Positions 32,496 through 41,699 of a DNA stretch of 64,000 bases are shown piece after piece. The stretch lies in assembly GCA_015179125.1 (NCBI GenBank), contig WHVA01000428.1, positions 1-64,000 of the forward strand, given 5' to 3'. The position numbers and the translations under genes are program-made. The notes beneath the pieces are model-generated. The model was not told where the DNA came from. It saw only the letters and a list, made by a program, of their open reading frames with translations, and made no database searches. The DNA is from Gautieria morchelliformis. Taxonomy: Eukaryota; Basidiomycota; Agaricomycetes; Gomphales; Gomphaceae. Each line of letters begins with the position of its first letter. Within the stretch, counting starts at the first letter, position 1.

Positions 32496-35400
32496 ATGCC
32501 TGCATTTCTCAGGGATCCATCTACTCCAGAGAGAAATCGTCAGCAGGAGGGTGAAAGGGCGAGGGAGGAGCAGGAGGGTCGTATGACGTCGCCTACTGAT
32601 CGGAGAGCGTGTGCCCTTGCTGTGGCTGCTGCCAGAGCTCGGAACCAGCCACCCCCTCCACCACCTCCTTTTGCCATCCCTCACCCTCCTCCTAGAAGCA
32701 ATGCGGCTGATCCTTTTCAACAACCTGCTGCAAGGCCATTACGTCCTCCTGATCCCAGTCCTGGACAGCAGGTGGCAGCCCTTCGTGCTCAGTTAGCAGC
32801 AATCCCAGCAGCACAGCCCGTGAGAAGATACAGGCAGGCGCCTATACAGCCACCTCCCAATCTTCCTGTGGTTGGTTCTGCAGGAATTGCACAGTTGCGT
32901 GCTCAGGCTGCTGAGCAGTCTGCTATATTGCAGCAATTGGGAAGAGGTAGACAGGCAGCTAATCCTCCTGTAGTAGGTTCTGCAGGAGTGGCAGCATTGC
33001 GTGCTCAGGCCAATGCAATAAGACCAATGCCTCCGCTACTCCCTGCGCTTCTGCGGCCTCTTCAGCGACTCCCTGCACCTCCTCAGCCTCCTCGGCCACT
33101 CCCTGCACCTCCTCAGCCTCCTCTGCCACTCCCTGCACCTCCTCAGCCTCTTCTGCCACACCCTGCACCTCCTCAGCCTCCTCAGCCACTCCCTGCTCCT
33201 CCTCAGCCTCCTCAGCCACTCCCTGCACCTCCTCAGCCTCCTCAGCCACTCCCTGCACCTCCACAGCCTCTTCAGCCACTCCCTGCACCTCCTCGGCCTC
33301 CTCAGCCACTCCCTGTACCTCAGCAGCGTCCTCAGCGACCTCCTCCTCCTGTTCCACTTGGTCGCTCTAGAATAATTGAGGCAGATGTGCAGCGTCATGA
33401 TCTGGGTCCCATGGTTATTCCCTGCCCTGACTGTGGAGCATTACACTGGATGGCAGAACGCCTGCAGAGATCCTCAAATCGGCGGCCCAGATTTGGTGAT
33501 TGCTGTATGGAAGGAAAGGTGCAGCTTCCAGAGCTGCCAGTGCTCCCTCAGCCATTGAGACGGCTCTTAGAGGGCCAGGACCCTGAGGCCAAACAGTTTC
33601 GCAAGAACATCAGGCAGTACAATGCTGCATTTGCATTCACTTCCTTGGGAGCCGACTTTGATCTAGATTTGCTTCGGGAGGGTCGTGGTCCATATGTCCT
33701 CAAGCTGCAGGGCGAACTGTAACATATTCATGGCTCTCTCATCCCTAACCCTGGGAGGCGGATACAGTATGCCCAACTTTATATATATGATCCAGCATTG
33801 GCTTTGGCACAGAGGAACACGCGTAACCCAGGTCTGTCTCCAACTATCATGGGAGACTTGCAGGAAATGCTCCTCTTATGCAATCCTCATGTTCCCATAT
33901 ATAGACAAGCGGCTGAGAGGCTCAGAGCTCAGGGACAGAATGGTGAGATCCGGGCTAGGCTCACATACAGGGAACACAGGGATCCTAGGAGGTATAATAT
34001 CCCTACTGCGGATGAGATTGCGGTGGTTCTTCCTGGAGATGGCATCAACCCTGAACCTAGGGATGTTATTGTCCAGCTCAAAGGTGGACGCTTTCGAAGG
34101 GTATCCGATATGAATCCAAACTATGCCTCTCTTCACTATGTCTTGCTCTTTCCCAGGGGAGAGTTGGGGTGGCAACCTGGTATTCGCTATCGCCAATTAC
34201 CAGACGGGCGTGAGCGAAGTGGGCATGTCACCCAAATTCAGTTCCATTCCTATCGTCTCTTCCAGAGAACAGAAGAACCTACAACACTCCTGCGCGCTGG
34301 CAAATTATTCCAGCAGTACATTGTAGACTCTTGGGCCGCTGCAGAGCAAAGCAGGCTGTGGTGGATCAGGACAAATCAACACACTCTCCATGCTGAGATG
34401 TATAACCAGATGATGGATGCCTTTCATTGCAATGACAATGACAGAGATCCAAACAACTTGGGCATAAGATCCATTCTGCCTGCCACATTTCAGGGGGGGA
34501 CACGGGACATGCAGGAAAACCTGCAGAACTCTCTGGCCATTTCAAGGAAGTATGGTGTGGCAGATCTCTTTATTACCATGACTGCCAATCCCAACTGGCA
34601 GGAGGTATTGGACGCATTGTTGCCCGGACAAACTCCTCAGGACAGGCCTGACCTGGTGTCGCGGGTGTTCCAGCTCAAAAAGAAATACCTCATTGACTTG
34701 ATCGTCAAGGAAAAGATTTTTGGGGAAACCGTCGCTCGCGTGCACACCATTGAATTCCAGAAAAGGGGACTCCCACACATGCATATTCTTATCTGGTTTG
34801 AAAGAGATTCCAAGATCAGACATCCACATGAGGTGGATTCAATGATTTCGGCAGAGTTCCCTGATCCAGAGACTCATCCTGTCCTCTACCGGTTGGTCTG
34901 TGAGCTGATGACACATGGTCCCTGTGGACAAATGAAACCAAACGCACCCTGCATGGAAAATGGCAAGTGCAAGAAAAACTTCCCAAAGCCATTCTGTGAG
35001 GAAACCAGTCTGAATGAGGATGGATATCCAAAATATCGTCGTCGCAATGATGGAAGGCTGCACAATGTCAGAGGTGACATGCTGGACAACAGATGGGTTG
35101 TGCCATACTCTGCTCTGCTCTTGCTCAAATTCTGGTGTCACATCAACCCTGAACTCACCATCAATGTGAGGTGTATCAAGTATATCCACAAGTATCTCTA
35201 CAAGGGCCATGATCGGACCACCATGGAGTTTGGTCGCACCCAGGATGAAATTAAGCAGTACCTGGACGCTCGCTATGTCAGTGCTCATGAGGCCTGTTGG
35301 AGGTTGCTGGAGCGGGAAATCCACACCCAGGTGCCTGCAGTCATGGCACTGCCAGTCCATGAAAAGGACCATCACACAATCATCTTTGATCCCAACCAGG

Positions 35401-37526
35401 ATGTGGACAACATCCTGGAAAGGGCTGAGGCGAAAAAGACACCGCTCATGGCTTACTTTGAGGCCAATGATATCTACCCTGAAGCACGTGATCTGCTCTA
35501 TGTGGAGTTTCCTGAGCATTTTACCTGGCAAGCACAGGAAAAGGTATGGACACCACGCCAAAGAAGTTTTAGCATCGGTCGCCTTCACTTTGCAAACCCT
35601 AAATCAGGAGAGAGATTTTTTGTGCGCACTCTCCTCACAGTGGTCAAGGGGGCTAGATCCTTTGAGGAGCTTAGGTCGGTGGATGGCATACAATATGCTA
35701 CTTACAAGGAGGCCTGTCGTGCAAGGGGACTTCTGGATGATGATCAGGAGTTGAGGTTGTGTCTCCAGGAAGCCAGTGGCATGAAAACAGGTGCTCAGCT
35801 CAGACATCTCTTTGCCACCATCCTTGGCGATTGCAATCCATCGGGCCCCGGCAGATTATGGGATGGCTTCAGGGAGCACATATGTGATGATCTCAGACAT
35901 CAGCTCCAAATCAGACATGGTATGCAGAATCCACAGGACGATCAGGTTTATGATTTTGGCCTCTTTCTCTTGGAAAAAATCCTCCAGCAGGGTGGAATGT
36001 CCTTGAGCAGCTTTGATGATATGCCTCGGGTGGCAGGCGAGTGGGAGGCCCTCACTGGAAACAGGTTCATAGCTGAGCAGAGGGACTATGACCCTGTTGA
36101 AGAGAGGGACATAGCTGATGAGGAGGTTCCCAGGCTGAATGAGGGGCAAAGGTCTGCGCATGATCAGATATTACGGTCGGCACTGACCAGAGATGCTCAT
36201 GGGAAACCTGATGGACAAATGTTTTTTGTCACTGGCTCAGGTGGTGCTGGGAAATCATTCACATGGAACACTCTAATCCACTCCTGTAGAGCGGAGAGCC
36301 TCATTGTGATTGCAGTAGCCTCATCTGCAATGGCTGCCCTTATCCTCACTAAGGGTACAACCTCTCATAGCATGCTTGGAATTCCCATTCCTGTCCATGA
36401 GCGCTCTCTCTCCTTCATCACAAAGAACTCTGACAAGGCTGACATGCTGAGACAGGCCAGTCTCCTCATCTGGGATGAGGCTGCAATGCAGCATCGCCAT
36501 GCCATAGAGGCCATTGACAGGACACTGAGGGATTTCCTTGACCAGCCTGACAGACCCTTTGGTGGCATCACGGTCGCCTTTGGAGGTGACTTTCAGCAGA
36601 CTCTCCCAATTGTCCCTAAAGGCTCCAAGGAGGATATCGTGGGAGCTACCCTTCAGAAGTCATATCTGTGGCCAAAGATCAGGGTCCTCCATCTGACAGA
36701 GAACATGCGGGTGAGAAATGACCCTGACAGAGCCAGGTTTGCAGAATGGCTGCAGAATGTGGGCCAGGGAAAGGATCTCCCACTAGATCATACGTTCTCA
36801 CTGCCTCCTCACATGGTGTGTGGCCCTGGAATTGAAGATCTGATCCAGGAAATATACCCTGGCATTGGCAATCAAGTCCCTGCCCAGGATAATTACTTTC
36901 TGGAGCGTGCCATCCTCTGTGCCAGAAACACTGAGGTCAATGAGATCAATTCCATGGTGTTTAGGGAGTTTCCAGGTGATGCTCAGGTCTTGCACTGCGC
37001 AAATTCCATTGAAGAATCCGACGATGCAGATCGGTATCCTGTGGAGTATCTGAATTCCATAGAGATGGGCTGTCTTCCTCCTGCTCGCTTGGAAGTCAAG
37101 CCTGGAGTGCCTCTGATGCTGTTGCGCAATTTGGATCAGAAGCAAGGACTATGCAATGGGACAAGGTTGCGGTTGGTGAGGATAAGCATTAGAGTGTTGG
37201 AGGTCAGGATCATCTCAGGTCCACGTGCAGGCAATATTGCTTTCATCCCCAGGATCATCATTAAGCCATCAGAGGGAGAGTTGCCATTTGTGCTGCAAAG
37301 GAGGCAGTTTCCAGTGCGTTTGGCATTTGCAATGACTATCAACAAGTCTCAAGGACAGTCTTTGGGTACGGTTGGGCTGGACCTGAGATATCCAGTGTTT
37401 GGACATGGTCAGTTGTATGTTGGTGTATCAAGAGGGACCAACTGGAACAGAGTGAAGGTCTTGCTTGAGGAGGGTTTGGACACAACCAACATTGTATATA
37501 AAGATGTATTACTTAGAGCTCCTTGA
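32496..37526 (+). pseudogene. Helitron Rep/PIF1-helicase protein with one in-frame stop
   Basis: Two open blocks, 32496-33719 and 33723-37526, share one reading frame and are split only by TAA at 33720-33722. At that place relatives usually carry a Tyr codon (QGxxYH...GSL). The N-terminus is Pro-rich, then CPDCGALHWMAERL...FGDCC and IRQYNAAFAFTSLGAD. The Rep part shows the HUH motif LPHMHILIWFE (about 34770) and the two-tyrosine motif IKYIHKYLYKG (about 35175). The helicase part shows Walker A GSGGAGKSF (36237), Walker B LLIWDEAAM (36465), GGDFQQTLPIV (36585), LTENMRVR (36697) and the C-terminal AFAMTINKSQGQS and GQLYVGVSRGTNWNR. Total about 1,676 codons. All catalytic motifs are intact, so one base separates this copy from a full ORF, or the stop is read through. 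Confidence 0.92.
33052..33345 (+). repeat. 30-bp minisatellite encoding a Pro-rich decapeptide
   Basis: About nine units of CCACTCCCTGCACCTCCTCA plus GCCTCCTCAG encode PLPAPPQPPQ-like repeats in the Helitron protein's N-terminal region. Units differ by a few silent or Q/R/L changes. The antisense frame (Glu/Ala/Val-rich) is open only because of the repeat. Confidence 0.92.
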
Positions 37527-37682
37527 TTTTTTTATATCCACTTCTCTTAATATGATTTATGTGTTTTACTTCATTGTACTTGATGCAAATTGATTACTTT
37601 GATTTTCCCCAATGTACTTGACCTTACTGATATGTTAGACTTACTGATGCATTTGACCCTACCGAGGCGCTTGACCTACACC

Positions 37683-37710
37683 CCCGCGCGAAGCGCGGGT
37701 ACCCACCTAG
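37683..37710 (+). terminator. Helitron 3' hairpin and CTAG terminus
   Basis: A 7-bp perfect stem with a GAA loop (cccgcgc gaa gcgcggg), 8 bp before CTAG-T. This is the rolling-circle termination signal of Helitrons. An identical stem occurs at 31548-31564. Confidence 0.9.
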
Positions 37711-37791
37711 TACATATAAACTACATGTATCTGTAAGCCATGGCTCGGTCTCGGGCGACTCGGCACCGCTCGCAATCCATAAATACCAACA
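37711..37791 (-). repeat. Right (5') LTR of the gag-only element, second part
   Basis: Continues the LTR broken at 27983: TACATATAAACTACATG to AAATACCAACA, matching the end of the left LTR. It is followed by the target duplication GGTCT (37792-37796), then by the last bases of the older Helitron (TTTTGCTAGT). Confidence 0.92.
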
Positions 37792-37992
37792 GGTCTTTTT
37801 GCTAGTGAGATTGGAAGGGTGGGTTAAATGGGATGTATTATGTGACATCTCTTCCTGTTTTGGTGCTACAATGGCATTATCCAACCCTAGGTATGAGGGA
37901 GTCGTAGGTTATAATAGTTTGAAACTAGCAAATACATATTCTATGGATGAAAGAGGACTCCAGAACCTTCCAATTTTATTTTTCGCGGTTTA

Positions 37993-39769
37993 TTAGGCCA
38001 GAAGTGCCCCTCTCAGAACACTTATCTGTCTGTTCACCATCCGCAAGCTGGTTCCTCCAATGGCGTCCCTTTTCTCCACACTTGCTTCAAAGTCGAAGAC
38101 CTCCTTGACGTCACTCTCGAACTTGTCGCTCAAGCTCTGCAGTTCTGTCAGGGATAATTCGGAAATTTGAATCTTTTTAAATTCTGCCAGCGCGACCGCT
38201 CGACCTGAGATATGGTGAGTCTCTCGGAATGGTGTCTAAACACGGTCTGTGAATATCGAATATGGTATGCATATGTATACAATATTTACCCCTTTCCGAA
38301 CAAGATAATCGGCCAGATCTGTGGCCAACATATCCATGGTCAATGCTTGACGCATTTTCTCTGGATGAACCTTAACCACTATCAGTTCCTGATGCACTTC
38401 ATAAACTGAACTCGGGTACCGTAAGTGTAGCCAGGACACCCTCGGTGATTTTGAAGCTCGCGGATATCGTGTCCACAGCGTCAAAGAGGGCTTCTTTGTC
38501 TTCTTGTAGATCTTTGTTATAGGTCGATGGCAACCCTTTCAGAGACATGAGAAAGCCTGCCATCTATGAAGATTTATTCGAAGTGTCAGGAAAACAAATC
38601 AGTTGCATCTGAGGACTTGCATTTCCAAAGACACGCCCAGCCTTCCCTCGCAACAACTCTAAAGAATCTGGATTTTTTTTCTGGGGCATCATGCTCGATC
38701 CGGTACTTAGAACATAAGATAAGCATGCCGAATCCAGCTTTAAAGGTAGGGCATACCTATATGCATCGCTCAGCGAGACGAAGCCAAACTCAGCAGTTGA
38801 GTAGATAATTAAGTCTTCGGCCATCTTGCTAATATGTGTGGATGCCAGACTTGCCCATGTTAAGTATTCAACAACAAAATCACGATCGGCGACACCCCAC
38901 AAACTGTTTTCGGCAACAGATTGGAAACCGAGCTCTTTGGCTAAGAACTCACGGTCCACCGTAAATGGATTTCCCGCAAGAGCACCGCAGCCAAGCGGCA
39001 GAACAGAGATGCGAGGTACGAGTTGCTTCAGTCTTTGCAAGTCCGAATGAAGTGCAAAAGCATGAGAGAGGAGAAAATGTGACCACCGTACGGGTAGAGC
39101 ACGCTATCATGAAGCATGATACACTGATTTGGCCTGATAAGGAAACAGGGAAAACTCACCTGCAAATGCGTGTATCCAGGAAGAATATGGGCTTTCTCGT
39201 TATCTGCACGATCAACCATGACGGTTAAAAGGGCCTTGAGTGCCGCCTCGATCTCCTTAATCTCGTTGATGAGCCAGAGTCGCATGTCGGTAGCAACCTG
39301 ATCGTTTCGCGACCGTCCAGTATGCAACTTTCCTCCAACAGGACCCACGAGCTCCTTTAAACGTCGCTCGTTGGCCGTATGGATATCCTCATCTTCAGGT
39401 TTGACTTGAAACTTGTTGATATCATAGGCATGTCAATTGGACAAGTCTAGCCTAGGAGCACGTACCTCTTGATTTATCCATTCCTTTCCGACCTGCATGA
39501 GGCCATTCACAATTTTGAGCTCTTCATCATCTGCCAATACACCTGCAAGCTTCAAAGCTTTTGCATATGCAATAGACCCTTGGATATCCTCTGCATGCAT
39601 TCGTCTGTCGTATCGAAGGGACTGGTTAAACTCCCACATGCTACACAAGATTGAGAGCAGGTTATCAAATAAAACGATGGGTTGGATTGACCACTGTTAC
39701 TGACAGTGGGTCTATGTTGCCGGTAAAGCGACCACCCCATAGCTTTTGTTTTGCTTGCTCGCTAGCCAT
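37993..39769 (-). CDS. ARG4: Argininosuccinate lyase
   Basis: The enzyme splits argininosuccinate into arginine and fumarate, the last step of arginine synthesis. The start [18 protein letters not shown] is at 39769; exon 1 ends at 39705, and a 64-nt intron leads to [20 protein letters not shown]. Further blocks are [46 protein letters not shown] and the catalytic flexible loop [20 protein letters not shown]. Then follow [34 protein letters not shown] and [12 protein letters not shown]. It ends [10 protein letters not shown] with TAA at 37993-37995. Several short introns have gt/ag ends. The expected length of about 460 residues fits. I see no stop or missing catalytic residue, so this is the best candidate for a working host gene here. 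The gene ends only about 190 bp from a Helitron terminus. Confidence 0.93.
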
Positions 39770-39931
39770 GGTGGAATGTTTTTGAGCGGAAACAAACTAC
39801 TGGCTGAAAACACCAGATGCCGTGTCCATTACATAATGGCTCAGCGATATTTTGCGTGACGCGGAAACTTCCACCGGAACAATGCTCAAGGGTCCACGTG
39901 ATGTGTGACACACCCAATAGACCAATTTTGA

Positions 39932-40417
39932 CTAGAGGCCGGCGTTGCCGGCGAAGCCCTTGGTCGAGGACTGAACGGATTGTGATATGCGTTTTAACCT
40001 TAAATTTGGTGAGGTGTTGCCGGTCTCATTGTCTGGTCCTTCCTTCCCTCTCACAATGTTTCTCTCTCTCCGTCTGACTACGCCGCAATCCAGGTCCCAA
40101 CGGAATTCCACATAGTCGTTTCGACTCGTAGTAAGCTTCGTCCTGCTCTCTTTTCCTTTTTTTGGAAATATCAGCGAGCAAAAGTTGTTTGAATCTTCGT
40201 TGAGCTCCTTCTTCTTCCTGCTTCCCGCTTCAAAGACACGTTGCTGCAGCTCAATTCCCAACAACGATATCACCTTCAATACTTCTTGCCTATTCTTAAC
40301 TACCCGGGCAGCCCAGTTAACCTCAGGCAACAGGCGCACCAGATCCAAGACAGTCATGGAGGACAGTCCGTCGTTGATACTGGAACCATCGTAAAACCTG
40401 ATAAATGTGAATGGCAC
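39932..40417 (-). CDS. Unknown host-gene fragment
   Basis: On the minus strand the frame reads SSMTVLDLVRLLPEVNWAAR, VVKNRQEVLKVISLLGIELQ and GSRKKKELNEDSNNFCSL, which looks like real helical protein. The right (N-terminal) side is cut at about 40395 by gypsy sequence. The left part is basic and low-complexity and may be intron or UTR. I do not recognise the family. The CTACGCCGCAATCCAGGTC text at 40078-40096 also occurs at 49828-49846. Confidence 0.35.
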   Translation of the reverse strand: MPFTFIRFYDGSSINDGLSSMTVLDLVRLLPEVNWAARVVKNRQEVLKVISLLGIELQQRVFEAGSRKKKELNEDSNNFCSLIFPKKGKESRTKLTTSRNDYVEFRWDLDCGVVRRRERNIVRGKEGPDNETGNTSPNLRLKRISQSVQSSTKGFAGNAGL

Positions 40418-40944
40418 CGAGATTCCATGGAATTCTTAGGCCGAAGACAAAGTCAAAACAATCCGCGATTGGCCTGAACCCCAGAAGGTAAAAGACATAC
40501 AGTCCTTCCTTGGCTTCGCCAATTTTTACCGCCACTTCATCTCCAACTATTCCCATATCATGGTCCCCCTAACCCGGCTTACCCGAAAAGGCACCCCGTG
40601 GGCATTTACTGAAGAATGCTGAAAGTCTTTTAATCACCTCAAGGAGGCTTTCACTTTGGCTCTGATTCTGTTGCATTGGATTCCCGACTGGCCTATGGTC
40701 GTGGAAACCAACGCCTCGGATTATGCCCTCGGTGCAATCTTGTCTTTGTTCAATGAGGAGGGCGTCCTGCACCCGGTCACTTTCCATTCCCAAACATTTT
40801 CTGGTGCCGAATTAAATTACGATGTCCATGATAAAGAGCTATTGGCAATTTTTGAAGCATTTCAACGTTGGAGACACTATCTGGAGGGCTCGGGCTCCCC
40901 TATCAATGTTGTCACTGATCACAAAAACTTGGAGTGGTGGCAAT
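40385..40944 (+). pseudogene. Gypsy RT/RNase H fragment
   Basis: Translation gives [16 protein letters not shown], then after a frame change [64 protein letters not shown] and VTDHKNLEW. One TGA occurs after TEEC and one frame change near 40438. It ends abruptly where family B LTR sequence begins. It covers the same segment that is deleted from the minus-strand gypsy at 42550-42600. Confidence 0.85.
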
Positions 40945-41040
40945 GCAAGAACTATACAGTGGGTCCCTAAGGGGCCCACTGGGATTATGTAATAACTAGT
41001 GTACATGGACAGGTTATTTACACCCTCCCCCTCTATAGAC
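40945..41040 (-). repeat. Truncated family B LTR and polypurine tract
   Basis: On the minus strand a purine run (tatagagggggaggg) is followed by TGTAAATAACC. The LTR continues through GTGGGCCCCTTAGGGACCCAC, a 19-bp near-palindrome, to ACTGTATAGTTCTTGCA, where it stops against gypsy coding sequence. The complete LTR at 52036-52224 continues for another 90 bp. Confidence 0.8.
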
Positions 41041-41054
41041 AACTATAGATAACT

Positions 41055-41657
41055 TTAGGAGTCATAGAGGTCATCCATGATGGCGTCCTCTAGTGATTCC
41101 GATACAATGACGTCGTCATTGTACGGGGCCAGCGGAGCACGCAACTCCGCCGGGGGCACCTCCGCGTCTACGGGGGTGGTTGGGTGCGGTGGCTCTACCT
41201 CACCACTGGCGGGGGCTTCCGCTTGGTTGGTGAGGCCGGTGTCCTCACGGAGTATGGCCTCGATGGCCGGGTCATCGGCCTGTGGAGGAGGCCGGATGCT
41301 CACAAGCTCTTGGTCGAGCTGAGCATGAGTGAGTGGTAGTGGCACCGTGGCCCTCACATGGCTGGTCTCGAGGATCTTTTGTTGACCCTCCCGGGCAGTG
41401 GCACTGAATGCCGCGCCAGTGACATAATATTTGACCATTTTGCTGGCAGCTGCAGTCCATATCATGTCCTTGAAGTTACTCCCATCCTTGGCTTCCACCT
41501 TGTGCTCAACTAGAAAATGGACAAGTGCAAGCTCAGCCTCTGCAGACCATGAGGCTTTGAGGGCAACTGTAGGTCCTGGGTCCCCTAGAATAACAGGAGT
41601 GTCCACTGGACTATGGGAGCTTTGAGTGTGTATATGGTAGGGGGTTTTGTAATACAA
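41055..41657 (-). pseudogene. Chimeric ORF: Myb/SANT-like segment fused to the family B 3' ORF
   Basis: The first half (LKASWSAEAELALVHFLVEH, DGSNFKDMIWTAAASKM) resembles the Myb/SANT-like DNA-binding domains common in fungi and in transposon partners. From TGAAFSATAREGQQKILETS onward it matches the C-terminus of the family B ORF at 52258-53385, with the same closing LEDAIMDDLYDS. The stop lies just before the polypurine tract and LTR. So a 5'-truncated family B element joined a Myb/SANT-type gene in frame. No stop interrupts the fusion. Confidence 0.6.
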
Positions 41658-41699
41658 TGGATGAGCGTATTCATAAACTGCCGCATGAATGAGGCCAAC

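Larger units (their letters stand above)
31576..37710 (+). mobile_element. Nearly complete autonomous Helitron (6.1 kb)
   Basis: The 5' end is TC at 31576. The 3' end is the hairpin cccgcgc gaa gcgcggg (37683-37699) plus CTAG at 37707-37710, followed by the T of the interrupted LTR. It lacks terminal inverted repeats and target duplications, as expected of rolling-circle elements. The interior carries one Rep/helicase reading frame with a single stop. A 3' tail of TTTGACCT-type repeats precedes the hairpin. Confidence 0.9.

Noticed and set aside
32959..33398. Antisense Glu/Val/Ala-rich and Arg-rich frames in the Helitron
   Set aside because: Shadow of the 30-bp Pro-rich coding repeat.
34839..35588. 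249-codon minus-strand frame opposite the Helitron Rep region
   Set aside because: Antisense shadow; the + strand has all conserved Rep motifs there.
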